Assembly: GCA_949752795.1 (NCBI GenBank)
Contig: OX457063.1
Span: 67,913,783-67,977,782, forward strand
Source: Hyperoodon ampullatus
Taxonomy: Eukaryota; Chordata; Mammalia; Artiodactyla; Ziphiidae
DNA length: 64,000 nt
Direction of reading: 5' to 3'
A model generated the notes under the pieces. It was given only the letters and a program-made list of their open reading frames with translations. It was not told the DNA's origin and did not search any database. The position numbers and the translations under genes are program-made. Shown here piece by piece: positions 22,341 to 35,933 of this stretch. The first letter of the stretch is position 1, and every line of letters starts with the position of its first letter.

Positions 22341-25300
22341 GGTCCCAAACTCTAAGACTGTTCTGACAGAGTCCAGTGAGAATGGAAAGAGGTCCAGGCA
22401 GGAACGCCAGTATATGTCTTAAATAAGACTTTGTAACATTTTAGAAAAGATATTTTTGGTGACTGCATATACTAATTCAGTGTTAATATCAGGTCAGGTG
22501 ATCTTGATTAATTATTATAAAAAACCAAAAATCTTTCTGTTTTGTATATAGGCATCTGTTTTATGTACTGTAGTACATAAAAGGAAAAATTAATGCAAAG
22601 TGAAGAGCAGATAGGTGAGAGCCTACTTTGGCCTCAGATCTGTTTTATTTGGCTAAAAGTTAAATTTGAATGACATTAGATGGCATTTGTAATGTCCACA
22701 GCCTACTGCTTTTATATTGATTTATTCATTTACATTATCTGACTGGTCCCTGACGGTATTTGAGCTTCAGACTCGAGTTCTAAATGATGATCTATTTGAG
22801 GGACCAAATGTTTCCTTAAGACAAATGGACCAGGCGTGTAAATGTGACTCTGAATCATTTCCTTAGCTGCCATGTCAGAGTCTGACAAAATACAAATGCT
22901 GGATTCATCTAACTTTGGAAGCTGTAATATAATGGGAAGTGTCTTGATTTGGGAAACAGGAAACAGAGTTTCATTTACCCATTCATTTAATCATTCAGTC
23001 ATTCAGATGACCAACATGCACTGACTGCCCGCAGGGTACCATTGTTGGAATACGACAATGAGCAATAATATTCTCTCCTAGGATTGTTGTAAGGATTCAA
23101 CCTGACAATGCATGTGTATTAGGTAAAAATCTTGTTCTTCTTTGAAGATTCCCTTGACTGCCCTCCTTTTTTCTTTCTGCTGGTCAGCATGTCGTCCATG
23201 CCAAATAGTCCTTTTATGACTAGATGAAGTGCCACACCTTAGGGATCCAGCTTGCTGAATGAACACCAAGGTGCTAGATAAATTTCCTGGACATAGGAGA
23301 GTGTGAGCCTCCTGTGGAGTAAATTTCACCATTGGGAAATGAGAGATGAAATGGAACTAGGTTGATAAATTTCTCCTCATCCTCTCACCTTGAATTGCTT
23401 CCAAGGTGCAGTTCTTCTTCGCAAATCTTCCATATGCCAAGCAAATATACCCGATAGGTAACTTGTTGATGTTGTGACTGACACGTTAAAATGATTGCAT
23501 TTCATTGCTTATTACCTTTTATGTTATTTCCCTCTCCTCTCTCCACCTTTACTACTCTGGGCTTTTGTCTCCCAAATAAAGTTACTACTGTGAATTTGGA
23601 CAAGTCATCCAGTCTTTCAGAGCCTCAAGAATAGAGCTGAATAATTTATAGACCTCTTCCAACTCTCAGTGTTAGAATTCTATGGTTATCAGCAGGGATA
23701 CCAAAATTATTTACTTCGTAAAACAGCCATTTTCTAGAACTGTTAAAGCATTATATTAAAAAGTGATTTTTAATGTAAACTTATAAAATCAAAATAGTTT
23801 TCTCTTTCTTAAAGAGCATTTCTGGTCCCCAAATCCTATTTTGTATCTCAAAATTAAAAAGAATTACATTAGGCAATTTCTAAGTGAGCCACACATCTCT
23901 ATAATTCCATAATTTTATGATTCCATTTGGACAGTCTTGTGTTTGAACAATTTTTTTAGAGGGAGGAAAGGAATTACCATCTATTGCGCCGAAAGTATAG
24001 TTCAAGGCAGTAAGCAACTTATTTTATAAACATTATTTTGTTTAGTCTTCACAAATGAAAGAATTGTTTTCTCTTTTCTAAAGTTGTGGAAATTAAGGCA
24101 TGAGACAGTGATAAATTACCAGGTACACATAGCTAATAAGAGGCAAGCACAGGTGAAAAAGCTATCTGCCCAGCTTTTTAAAATTTTCATCTCCTTCCCT
24201 TGATTTTCTTCCCTCCACAAAAACCTATTACTTAGGAATCACTCATTGACCCACAGCTGCACAAATTTAAGACTCCCTTAATATTTTACTTTTTGCCAGC
24301 ATGGTAAAACATCTAGTAACTTAGAGCTACAATATCTCATTCAAATAGTCCTTGTAGCTGTCATGTCAAGGGTAACTGACAAGTTTAAAAAATTTTTTAA
24401 CTTAGCAGATTACAATGTTAACTTCCTGGATACATTTCAACTAGTTCAATATTTCATTCAGTATAGTAATGGCATCCAGCAGAGTCTATTAACCTACACA
24501 TCTGTGCTTTGAAAATACAAACATAAAAGATGTTCACAAGATAATTCTGACCCCTAAGAAAGACTAAAGGCCTTTTCCATTTTCAAAGAAAGTTTTCGTT
24601 ACATTCAACTTTAAGCACGTGTTTATTTTATCTAAATAATTTAAAATTGGTAATGCACACATGGACTAAGGTAAGTCTATGCTAGCAAAATATGAAATTA
24701 TACCAATATATCATTCACCAACTTTAAGAGGCATAACATGAAATAGGAAATTAAATCTATGTTTCTATCTAATACAAAAATATTTAACTCAGTTTTTTTA
24801 ATCACTAAATCATCGCTATAATCAGATATTAAAATCTTCCCCATGGTACAACTAAACATATCAGTGAAAAAAAATTTTTACTTTAACTATTAGACATAAT
24901 TAGATACTATCTTCAAAACATAGCTTAAGTAAATAAGAATGTCTCAAAAGTAAAATAATCTTATGTAACTGTGCCTGGCTCCTATACTTTAATTCTTATG
25001 ATGCTAATTAAAAAACTTGGTCTACACATTGACTGGTTAGAATAACCTTGGATAACCCAGTTTATTAGAAATTTGCATTTTCAGCCTACTCCAGTCATCC
25101 AAAGAACCTCAGTGCCAAAAATTGTAAGATGGAAGATGACATGGAAGGACAGAATACAGGTAAAGCCCAAAAAATGGGTAAAATATATATGGTGCTTCAT
25201 TTTTGATATAAAGCAAGGGGCCTCATGCACTAAACCAAACAAAAGCTTCCAAATGATCCTAAGTGGTATTTGGACACTCAGCCAAGAGTTCTATTTCCGT

Positions 25301-26690
25301 CATCTATGATGATACACAGAGTTTCTACCGAGAGACTCCCAAATGGCTGGGTGGCCAGATGCCAGTACCCCATATCAAGACTGAGCCCAGATTTAATCTT
25401 TTGTTTGGTGGGAAAAATAACACAGCTATTTTTAAAGTGTTCTATTTTACCAAAGGCCTTCTCACTACTGTTCTACTCAGGGTGGAATAAATGTGTTGAT
25501 CAACATTTGCACATTCATAACAACCAGAGGTAAAAACAAGTAGAAAAGTCCAAAACTAGCAATCTGTCCTCAGAGGCTCACACCTCCCTCCTGCATATTG
25601 TTCCCAACCTCTAGCACTCTAGAGACTTTGGTTTCCCTTTAGCTTTATAGGGACGTGTTAGTTCAGCCTTCCCCCTTAGTCCCTTCCAGATCAAGCTACG
25701 TAGGATACCTCATTAGAGGAGCTCATAAGTTATTTATTCATACACAAATGGACATAAAGGTGCATTAATTTATTAAGTTCCTCAACAAACATGCTGAGTG
25801 TCCATTTTTGGCCAGGCACTGTGCTGGACACTAGAAAAATATCACTGCAGTAAACTTAGTTAACACAGTGGTAGGAAAGACAGACTTTTGCCCAGTTATC
25901 TGTAATCTCACTTTGCTGCATTTTGAAAGAGTAATATGTAGGTTGTTGACACAAAGGAAGAGACTCTGGTGGAATAATTTTAAGCAGAAATATACATATT
26001 TTAAATAGAAATGACTCCCCTAGAACTCTCATATCCCTTCAGGTCCCATGAAGGATCCAACATCTGGACCTCTAACCCACAAGGCAGCAACACTGAATTC
26101 CAACAGCTCCAAGTAAGTCAAGACTTCCTTTAGTCTACCTTCTCCTCTGCTGGCCCTGGAAGATACAGGTGTGATAACTGGGGTTGAAGTGACAAGTAGG
26201 GAGCAAGAGAGGAAACAAGCCCTGCCCTCTGTGGGAGGTTAGGCCTAAGCCAACAGGAAATGAGAAGCTGTGGACTGAACGTGAGATTGAAATTCTGATT
26301 TAGACAACACCAAAACTTTTACCACCCAGTATGTGTCTTCATTAATAAAACATGATTGTTCCAATATTGGAAGAGTATGAATTCTGCCTGTGAGGCAACC
26401 AAGGGGTAGGGAAAAGGAGATCCAACGGAGCATGTTTGAAGAGTAAGGATGGAAAATAATTAAGCCCTTTCCTATTTGTAGGACACAGATTTCAGCCTAT
26501 TCAACAAAGTGGTTGCAATGATTTTTTTTTTGGTACATTTATTGCATATGTAGCCAAGTCATTGGCTTTTGATAAGATATTTTTCTGTCTCTGATTTCCT
26601 ATGTGCTTCTGCCTAGAAACACTGTTTAGGTCAACTGCTGTGCAGCCACATCACTCCCATACTTAACAGCAACCTGCTCCCTCCAGATTC
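22341..26690. other. Mostly unique DNA with MIR remnants
   Basis: No supported gene. MIR-like fragments lie near 22920-23120, 23590-23690 and 23980-24150 (core words such as 'gacaagtcatccag' and 'tttagtcttcacaaatga'). About 25790-25890 has the 'ggccaggcactgtgctggac' motif of an ancient mammalian repeat. The open frames near 25073-25533 and 26245 have no recognisable domain. Confidence 0.45.
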
Positions 26691-27130
26691 ATGTACACTC
26701 CTAACTATTCAGAGCATGCCTAATTCTCTAAATGTATTACCTGGCACTGGATCGACACTTTATATGTTGTTCAGCAGTTGTTACATTGGCTTCTAATTTA
26801 TTTCATTACAGAGAATGTGTATTGGCATTACAGAGATAATGTGTCACTAATGCAAACTTGTGTATTTACAATATTAGAATAGCTGTCTTGTTATTTTTTC
26901 ATTACTACTGTATTTTCTGAGTCTCCCTCATTACCATGTGTATTGTTTCATTATTTACATATTGAATGCTATTATCTCTAAGGCTGTCAGCAGAAGCATT
27001 CTGAGATAATGATGCTGTGGGAAGAGAATTATCTAAATATGGCGCTTCCTGCTCATGCTCAAATAAATTATTGTCTAACTCTTCAGATGCTTCTTCTGGG
27101 TCCTCATTAAGACACTCGTGGCCTAGGGGA
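26690..27130. other. Low-repeat block, possible conserved non-coding element
   Basis: AT-rich block with no repeat family that I recognise. It contains two near-repeats of 'cattacagagata/aatgtg' at about 26807-26842 and many ATTA, AATTTA and ATTATC words. It is a candidate for a conserved element on appearance only. Confidence 0.2.
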
Positions 27131-27379
27131 GTGTCATCAGCTGCCTTTGTCTAGGGTCTGAAGATACAGACACAAACTAGAGATAGAGAAACCGATCAAG
27201 ACTTGAAGTGAAGGAGTTCCAGTGATAGTAACAGGGGATGTAAACATATCCAATAAAAAATATGTTTTAATAGCAACAGCTTTAAAAGAGGATTGTATTT
27301 GTTTGAGATTCCGAATGCAATACAATGACTGAGATGAACATGAAATATTTCAGGTGTTTTGTTTTGGTTTGGTTTGGTT

Positions 27380-28415
27380 TAGAGATTGCCTGTTCAAAAG
27401 CAGATGGTCCTCAGGGGACTTTACCCAGTGTCCTGGCTTTAAATACCAACAATACACCCATGCCTCCCAAATTGCTATCCCTATTTCTGGCCTCTTCACT
27501 GAGCTTCCAATTCAAATATCCAACTTCAAATTTGACATCTACACTGGGTTGTCTATTAGCACCTCAAATTTGACATGGCTAATACGGAACTCTGTTTTTC
27601 CCCTCCAAAATCCCTTTGTTCCCACTCTCCTCTGTCATCCATCCTCAGCACATGTCATCATCATGTACTCTACAAAAACCAAGAAACCTCCCTTGACTCT
27701 TCTCTCCCTCTTCCTCCCCACATCTAACTGATCAAGTCCTGTGGGTTTATCTCCAAAATCGATCCTGAATCCATCTATTTCTCTCTATCTCCACTAAGAT
27801 CACCCTTGCCCAGGGAATCATCTCTTAATGAGCATCACCTCCCAACAGGGAGAGCAGCCTCCATTCTTGCCACTCTGCCCACAGCAGCCAGAGGGAACTT
27901 TGTAAGACGTGCATCATGCCATGGCATGCTCCTGCTTAAAGCCCTAGTGGCTTCTCATCATACTTAGAAAAAAATCTACACCTCTCCCCAAGGCCTGCCA
28001 ATCCCTGAATGGTTTGCTCCTGCCTACCTCTCGTATCGCATTCCCTCTCACTCCTTCCAGCCACACTGGCTCACTTCTGCCTCATGCTCTTTGCACATGC
28101 TGATCCCTCAGTCTAGAATATTCTGCTCCCAGATCTACGTATGGATGGATGACTGCCTCCCCCAATATCCTCAGGAAGGACTTTCAACTCCCCAGCCACT
28201 CTCCCTCATATCAAGTACTCCTTCATGGTACTTATCACCCTCTGAAAGTACCTGGTCCATTAATTTTGCATACTTATTATCTGTTTCATACCACTAGACT
28301 GTAAGCTCTATGAGGGCAGGAATCTTGTCTCCTTCTCCACTCTATATCTAGCATCAATAATGGTTCTCAGCTCATAGCAGTCCCTTGGTGAATATTCACA
28401 AATGAATGGATGATT
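27380..28415 (+). mobile_element. L2 LINE, 3' part
   Basis: About 1 kb of L2 sequence. Diagnostic segments include 'tgcctcatgctctttgcac', 'ctagactgtaagctctatga' with 'gagggcaggaatcttgtct' just after, and 'tggtgaatattcacaaatga' at the 3' end. Coding frames are destroyed. The open frames at 27325-27731 are chance. Confidence 0.85.
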
Positions 28416-29520
28416 GGAATTCAAATTATTTATGACTCAGTGTCAGACGCCCACACTGCCAGTCTTCTTATGTTGTTATGTTATATTATGTGAAACAGGC
28501 TTGTCCCTGGCTATCTTCCTGCATGCCTGGGAGAATCCAAATTGGAGACTCAATTTCCAGGTGGTGACAGGTGTTCAGGGCTTTTTACAAAGCTAGTGTC
28601 TCAGGCTCTGACTAGCTGCTCCATGCCTCACCTAGTGTCATCAAAGTGAGAAATCTGTGTCCCAACTCCTGTTCTGGTGTGGGGAAGACTGCCCCCTTCT
28701 CTCTGCTACTGGAGCCTAGAGCCTCTCTGCCTGGAATGCTTTTCTTTGGCACAATCATCTCTCCTGGCCTTTTTCCTCTACAGATTCCCCAGCAGTTGAC
28801 AGATTAAACTGACTCTCCCCAGGTCCCATCAAGAATGCTATGTTTACTGGAAAGATAGAACTATTGTTCCAACACTTTTTGACATCCTGTAATTATATGC
28901 TGTGGTGATTCAATGTAGAGTTTAGCTACGGATTTTTATTTACTTTTGAGGGGAGTTAAATAAAGGGAGGAAAGTGGGTGTCAGAATTGCCTCAAAATTT
29001 TTTTCTCAAAGCCCTGCTTAGTTTTCTAGACCGTTTTAATGCTGAAAACAAACTCCCAAAGTGTGCTCTTAGCTCCTAAGGTTGGTGTTGCCTGCAAACA
29101 GTCCATCTGTTTCCCCATAAGTGAAATAATATGTAAAAACAGTAAATAATAAATATTGCCTTCTACAACACCACCAAGACCCCGGAGGGGGGGAGATTAT
29201 AAAGAGTTACTGAACTGTTTCCTTGGAAAAATTATAATCCCATATAATACTTCTGAAGTCCAAAAAGTAGGTCAGAAGGTGGTTCAGTAATGTTTGCAGA
29301 ACAGTTAGTTGTTATTAGAATAATAATATAGAATCCGTGAATCTTCTACAGATAAAAATGAAATTTGTTTCAACAACAAATTTCAGCAATACAAATCTGT
29401 AAACTATCAAAAAATTATTATCTAAAAAGGTCAATTGAATGAAAAAGTATGATTAATCCTATGCTTTTCAGGCAGACATAAATCGTTTTGCAATACAACT
29501 GCTGCTGCTAAGAGTTCATA
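28416..29520. other. No gene seen; possible L2 scrap
   Basis: Unique sequence. About 28720-28830 ('gcctggaatgcttttctttg') resembles an L2 scrap. AT-rich from 29100 on. Confidence 0.35.
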
Positions 29521-29525
29521 TTTTG

Positions 29526-29755
29526 TTTAGCCCTTACTGTGGGCCCAACACTACTGTGTGTGCTCTGTGTATATTCACTCATGTACTTCTCAAAACCCCC
29601 TGTGAGGTAGAGAACAATGTCTATCTACCTTTGACAGGTAAAGAAACAGAAGCACAGAAAGGTCAAGCCATTGCCCATTTGTACTTAGCTCTCAATGATA
29701 AGCTGGGTTTCAAACTCAGGCTATACTTTCTCTAACCACCAAACTATGCCATTTG
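29526..29755 (+). mobile_element. MIR SINE
   Basis: Shows the MIR order: 'ttactgtgggcccaacact', 'ccccctgtgaggtag', 'aagaaacagaagcacagaaa', 'gggtttcaaactcaggc'. Plus strand. Confidence 0.75.
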
Positions 29756-29774
29756 TACCCCTACTACCAGAGGT

Positions 29775-29915
29775 AGCATCCAGTGACATTTATCAAGCCC
29801 TCTCACTATTCCGGGCACTATGGAGAGCACACTGCAGGTAATATATCATCTAATTTTCCCAAAAATCCTGAGGTGGAGGGACTATTATCATAACCTTTGT
29901 TTAAAACTGATGATG
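29775..29915 (+). mobile_element. MIR SINE fragment
   Basis: Second MIR-like copy just downstream of the first: 'atcaagccctctcac', 'attccgggcactatgg', 'aaaaatcctgaggtggag'. Decayed and 3'-truncated. Confidence 0.55.
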
Positions 29916-30400
29916 GTATGATTTTATGGAAAGTTTCTCCTATACTGCCCACTGCTAGAAACAATTCTTATGTTTTATTAAATTTTGCAAAGTGTGAGCA
30001 GCCGCTGGCAGCTCAGTACACATGGCTATTTCTTCAGTAGCCCCACATGAGGGACAGAATTGCCGGCTACAAGCCATTTCCACTCTTTTAATGTGACACC
30101 TATTTTTTGCATCTAGAAAGATGTTAACTCTTTTGCTGTAACTGAGGCAGGCGTATTTTTAAGGTGATACTTCTTGATCTTCTAGCTGTGCAGACCTGTC
30201 CAGGAAGTTACTTTTCTCATTCCAACCCTGCATTAGGATTGAACACTCCAAGAGAAAGTGTAACCCCATTGAGGAAGCTCAATAATAGCTCAATCTGTGA
30301 GGGCCACAAATCATAAAATATGACTCCCTTCTTTGGCTAAATTAATTGGACCACATCACAGAAACACTAACAAAGGCCTCTTATAAGCCTTTTATTTTAT
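29916..30400. other. No gene seen
   Basis: Apparently unique sequence without a recognisable repeat or coding frame. Confidence 0.4.
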
Positions 30401-30640
30401 ACTTTCCAGCCAGTGAATCCCTTTCAAAGTGAAGTCTATAATATTATTTTATTAGTCCACAAGTAACAAATGTAATGCAGACATCAGTCTTATTGGAATG
30501 GCAGAGAAATCTCTGGAGCCAACAGAAGAGAAATGGAAGCTCCATCAAGCAGCAGTAACAGGGTAATTTAGCAATAATCACCATTTAAAGCAAAACGTGA
30601 TTGCATAATTATGGAGGTGAACTATCAAATAGTAAAATCG
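30400..30640. other. Low-repeat block, possible conserved non-coding element
   Basis: Contains no repeat family I recognise and has a run of words such as 'gggtaatttagcaataatc' and 'gattgcataattatgg' that resemble homeodomain and POU-type sites. Speculative. Confidence 0.2.
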
Positions 30641-30644
30641 AGAC

Positions 30645-30875
30645 TTATTAATTACAATCAAATAAAAGTGAACACTGATTACTTCTGATATGACAGGTAC
30701 TGTTCTGAACACTTTATATGCCTGATTTTATAGTACCCACAGGAGGAGATACTATTACTGTTCTCATTTTATAGATTAGGAAACTGAGGCTTAGAGAGGC
30801 CAAGTAAATTGTCCAGAGTTATGCAGCCAGTAAGCAGCAGAGCCATGTCTGGAACCCCAGCATTCTGAACCCTAT
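30645..30875 (+). mobile_element. MIR SINE
   Basis: Clear plus-strand MIR: 'aggtactgttctgaacact', 'ttatagattaggaaactgag', 'gcttagagaggccaagtaa', 'agttatgcagccagtaagc'. Confidence 0.85.
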
Positions 30876-30924
30876 ATGTTTGTAGTCTGCTAGGTTTTGT
30901 CAACCCTCAGCTTCATAGATGGAT

Positions 30925-31130
30925 AACACAGCACAGGGTGGCCATAATCCAACAGGCACTGGCTCACTTCAGCACTTTGCCCATGCAGTTCTCTGCCTAG
31001 GGCACCTACCTTTGCCAACTCCTTTTTTACTAAGATTCAGCTTAAGTGTCACTGCGGGAAGGCTGCCATTATGCCAGCCACCCCTGCCCACGGCTGTTCC
31101 AATGGCATGGTTAGATACCCTTTCTCTGGC
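30925..31130 (+). mobile_element. L2 LINE fragment
   Basis: L2-type text: 'atgcagttctctgcctagg' and 'attcagcttaagtgtcact' with 'gggaaggctgcc' after it. Broken and short. Confidence 0.6.
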
Positions 31131-33408
31131 TTGAAATGCATGATTCACTGTGTGCAAAGAAGAAAAGGGAGTCAGGGAGGCAACCTGGGACTGCAAATAG
31201 TGAGAAAGAAATCTGATGTCTACAGCTACCATAGTCTCATACGGGGAAAAAAAGAAAATCTGCATTCACCTGACTGTGGTTAAATACCTCTGATTTTTTG
31301 AATTACTGACTGCCAGATAATGTTTATATTATTTACCTGTTTTACAAATGCTTAAGGCTGAAGCTGTAATGAAATAGGCATCCGTTATTTATTTATGAGG
31401 GCTTTTTCACAGTCCATGTTCCTTCTTATTTCAGTCCAACTTCATTGTAACAAAAAAAGGTCATATTATAAAGATAAGCTAAAAGATTTTTGCCTTTCCT
31501 GGTGTTGGAGGAAAGCAACCGTATGGAAGTCTATGGATAATAAATAACTTCTCTACCTCTTGCTTTTCTTGGCAGGCTTCTGAAATATTCATTGCATTTC
31601 CTTCCAAAGACTTAAGAGTATCTTTCTCCTCCAGAGAATATTACTCTGTGACCCAGTGCCTGTCCCATCGATGCCTACTTCAGCTGTGCTTCCATCTCCT
31701 GCCCCTTCAACTGACCTCTGTTTTTCAATGTTGCCTTTGGGTTAACTTCTTCTGACAATCTCTGTTGCCTTTCGTTTAAGCTGTTACACTCCAGATGGCT
31801 CCTCTCTCTTTGATGTGGCCCAGAACATATTATAAACCACAGAACACAGCTCTATAATGTAATAGTTCACCAAAGAACCCCGGCACTAATCTACCCAGTT
31901 GAGTTCTTAACATAACTCTAAAGAAATGGAGAACATCTAGGCAAAGAGAGGGAGAAATTCCCATCTGTATATCCCCTCTGTGTGTGAAAGAAATTATGAT
32001 TCAGAATTACATGGCTTCAGAACTTTCTTCCTGTGGAAATGTCAGAGCAAACAGCCATTGTGGACAAACCCAAGACCAAAACCTGACAAACTGGCCACTG
32101 ATAATCAGTTAGTGGGCCTGCTTCAATGGCAAGTTGATCCAAAGTAGATTATTATTATTTTTAATCCCAGAGCTAAAAGTAAATAGAGTCATAAAATGTT
32201 TTTAAGAAAAATTTCACCCATCCCCACCCAATGTAAAAGACCAGTTAAACAGCTTCAAGAGAAACTGTCCATCTTGAGTCAAACTAGCAGGTAAAAAGGA
32301 GAGAATGGAATAAAAGACTGTTCAACTGTCTTTGTGATGAATGAATGTTGAAAATAAAATGGATGACTCAACTGAAGAGTAAAAATTATCCCAGTATTTC
32401 TGGATTTGGTTTTGCATACAGTAAAGTGAAAAAGAGAGAGAAAAGAGAAAAGAGACAGAGAAATAGGAGGAAAGGGGGAGGGAGGGAAGGAGGAAGAAAG
32501 GTTACATACAGGGTGTCAAGAGACCTTGTTCAATTCAGATTGTGCAGCTGAGCTGCAGAATATCCCTGAGCAAGATTCCCAACCTCTGTGACCACACTTG
32601 CTCATCAGTCAGGCAAAGCTAATTAGGACCATCCACCTTCCCCACCTAAAAGCCAGAGTTCATACTAATTAACCTGGACATTTTGAACAGTCTGAGTGCC
32701 ACACACAAAAAGGTGAAAAGGGTATTTCATGGTTGTTAGCAATTACCTGTGACTTTATTGAAGTTGTCAAAGGAGCCATATAGATTTGCCCCGGGAGAGA
32801 CCTCCCATACCACTGCAGTGACCACACAGTTCATGTTTTTAAAAAAGAAGCATTTCTCCCTGCACCCATTTCTTCCTATCTCTCTCTTTCATTCCTTGTC
32901 TCTTTTTCTCTTAAAAATTCTTGTTCTCTTTTATAAGATTGTCACTCTCTTTTGTGATTTTACCCTAAATCTTCTAAAAGCTAAGAAGACAATTATAGTA
33001 AAATTTGATGTACCTTCCTCCACATTCTCCCCACCCCATGCCCCCCAAAACACCCCGTGTTTCTTCTTCCTCTTTATACACTAAACCATACTTTCTAGTC
33101 ATGCTATGTTAGCAAATGAAAGCGTTAATGCCTACATTCTCTGATCTTCTCTACTAATCCTGAAACTTATTAATATAGATGCATGTTAACACAGCTTTGG
33201 CATCTAATTCTGGACAATTGAAAAAAGAGCACTTGAGGATTGACTTTAAAACAATGTCTTGTTTTGTGTTTTAATGACTGCATGCAAAAAAAAGAAGAAG
33301 AGTTAGCTTTATTCTAAAGTAAATATGTCATTTAACGTGCTAGGAGGGTGTTGAGTCCAGAGTGGGCATGGAAGTTCCATGCCTCCACCCACCCCATACC
33401 TCGTCCTC
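31131..33408. other. Unique DNA with GA-rich low-complexity tract
   Basis: No gene supported. A purine-rich tract (GAGA and GGGAGGGAGG words) lies at about 32428-32503. The rest is unassigned. Confidence 0.45.
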
Positions 33409-33424
33409 TGCACCTCTCCATTTG

Positions 33425-33557
33425 CTTTTTTTGCTTTTTTTTTTTTTTTGGCCACACCGCACAACATGTGGGATCTTAGTTCCCCACCAGGGATCGAACC
33501 CGCCTCCTCTGCATTGGAAGCACGGAGTCTTAAGCACTGGACTATCAGGGGAGTCCG
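33425..33557 (-). mobile_element. Short tRNA-derived SINE
   Basis: Minus-strand short SINE with T-run at 33435-33450, the reverse-complement B box 'gggatcgaacccgcc', and the end 'atcaggggagtccg'. Direct repeat tgcacctctccatttg (16 bp) at 33409-33424 and 33558-33573. Confidence 0.92.
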
Positions 33558-33573
33558 TGCACCTCTCCATTTG

Positions 33574-34195
33574 GCTGTTCCTGACTTGTATTCTTTATAA
33601 TAAATGGGTAAATACATAAATAAATAACAAGTAAAAAGTCATTAAGCTATTTCACTGGGTGAGTCCTTATGTTGCCTTCTGATGCTATTGTTTTCTTTTC
33701 CCTCAAGCCCTTGTGAAGAACAGTTTCACATGCAAACACGTTACCTTCTCTGATTTTTGGCTCATTCCTAGGGTCTTGTTTTTTCAAAAGGTTAGGTTAT
33801 ATATCAAAAATGTACTGCAAAGTTATTAGCTTGATCTTTGAACCAGAACAGGTTATCTGGGATCCAATTCATAATTTGTCAGTAATATATAAAACACGTT
33901 GAGGGAGACAGGGGAAAAAAATGAAAAAGAAAACTTTACAAAAAAGCACTAGTTTAAAAAACATATTATAGAAAACCTTAAAATATTATTAATTAACTGA
34001 AGATGTTTTAGGATATGCCAAACCAGAAATCATAACAGTATCCACAGTACATAGTCTTAGAAAGTAAGTTTGAGGACATCTAAGAATTATTTAAGCTTTA
34101 CATCTAGAGATGGAACACTTTTAAAATATCAGCATTATCCATTCACCAGTTTTATTCTATTATAGAAATAAAAATAAATTTACCTGTTAGTGAAC
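33574..34195. other. No gene seen
   Basis: AT-rich unique sequence without a supported feature. Confidence 0.4.
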
Positions 34196-34199
34196 CTTT

Positions 34200-34690
34200 A
34201 ATTTTAGATTTGGCTACTCTATGCCGGTACTATAGTAGCTACTGGGAATAAATCAGTGAAAAGTTAGTCTTTTACCACAAGTGCTTATAGTTTAGCCAGA
34301 GCAAAGACAAGCACCTGAACATTTTCAATACCAAATAGAGGAAGTACATAAGAAGCATGCTTATAACTCATTCTTTGATGATCTATCCCTGAGTCAGGGT
34401 CACAGGGTAAGAAGCACTCAGGCAGAGGGAATGGCATGTTAAAAATAAATAAGAGCCTGACAATGCCACTGTCAGTGAAACTGCAAGCATTTTGGTGCAA
34501 TTAGAGCCTGAGTGTGGCAGCTCACAAGCACAGAGCTACAGAAGAAAGCACAGAACAGAGCACAAAGGGCCCTGAATGACATGAGGAGGAATTTGACTGC
34601 AGACAATGGCAGGCCATGGTAATGTCTAAGCAGTGGAGTGATGTGCTTTCTGTCAGAGTTCCACATTCAGAAGGTTACTCTGTCTGCAGT
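34200..34690 (+). repeat. Ancient mammalian interspersed repeat, family not named
   Basis: Shows the long ancient repeat with the order 'gctactgggaataaatcagtg', 'aggcagagggaatggcatg', 'ccatggtaatgtctaagcag', 'gagtgatgtgctttctg'. The same block in shorter form is at 61950-62125. I recognise the repeat but not its proper family name. Confidence 0.45.
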
Positions 34691-35887
34691 ATGAAAGATC
34701 TATGAGAGAGATCGTCCCTCGAACACAACAGATCCAAACATATGGGTATATACTGACTCTCTTTAAAACTTACAAAAAAGAATAATGTAATAAAAATGTA
34801 TAAAGCCGAAAGACCAGGAAAAAGCAGGAAACAGAATAAGGAAAGAAAATAGACATTTGATGGTAGTAAGTCAATGGAAGAGTCATTAAGCCGTGCAGAT
34901 CAAACTGAAATCTAAATGCCTACCAGCAAGGGTGTGAATGAGCATCAGACTGGTTCACACAGAGAACACTAGACTCAGAAATAGAGACTCAAGGTGTCTG
35001 AGATGGTGGGAGGGAACAGTGTGGCTTAGAATAATATTGGCTGAAAACTTTCATGAGGAGTAATCAGATTCCAGGCCTCCTCACCAGCTCACACAACTAG
35101 GCAACTCTGTTTCCAACCTGAGAGAAGACCAGATGTTTATTCTGTGGAGAAATGGAAGTGGAGAAGCTCTAAAATCAACCCCACAAGATTTAGGAAAGAG
35201 TGAGTGTGAGATGCCATTCAGAAAACCGAAAAATTCACTGAAATTCTATGTCCTGAATGGTGAGAATTCTCTTGTTTGAGTCACAGAATACTGGGGAACA
35301 GACTTCTCTCTAGAAAAATTAACTAACCTAGAAAAAAGAAATGTAGACCTTGACAGTTGTAATCTTCCAATGGATTGGTCAAGTTCCCTTTAGTCATCCT
35401 ACCATAAAAACAACTAAATGACAAGCATCTGTCTCCAACACAAACACACACACACACATGTATAAACACACACATGACAATTCTTTCATCTGGTTTTAAT
35501 TCCCTGAATCTTAAATATGAATAGACAGGCAAGAAAACTAGCCATCCAGACATATGAAAGAAGCCTCCTACATAGAAGGTAGAAAGGCAGAGACCAAAAA
35601 GAAAAAAGAAAGAAAAGAAAAAAGAAACAAAGTAAGAAAGAAAGAAAGGGAAAGAGAGAAAGAGAGAAAGAAAGGAATTAGAGGAAACAGAATTAATGGA
35701 GAAAGCATAAGAGCATAAAATTCTTCAAAACAGGATTCATAATTTATATCCTCAGGAAGATAAGAGACATTACATACATGAAATAAGAAGAGAAGAATTA
35801 AACAGAAAGAGAACATAAGGAAAAAATCTGAGAAATAAATAGAATAAAAGTATTGAAAGGTAAAGCTGGAGAACTCTCCCAAGTATG

Positions 35888-35933
<46 letters not shown>

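Noticed and set aside
27325..27731. Two overlapping open frames of 82 and 125 codons
   Set aside because: The DNA is L2 and flanking sequence, the frames do not follow the L2 protein, and the composition is that of low-complexity chance frames.
35568..35930. 120-codon open frame on the minus strand
   Set aside because: It reads through a CA microsatellite and a purine-rich tract, giving Cys-Val and Phe-Ser-Leu runs. It is low complexity only.
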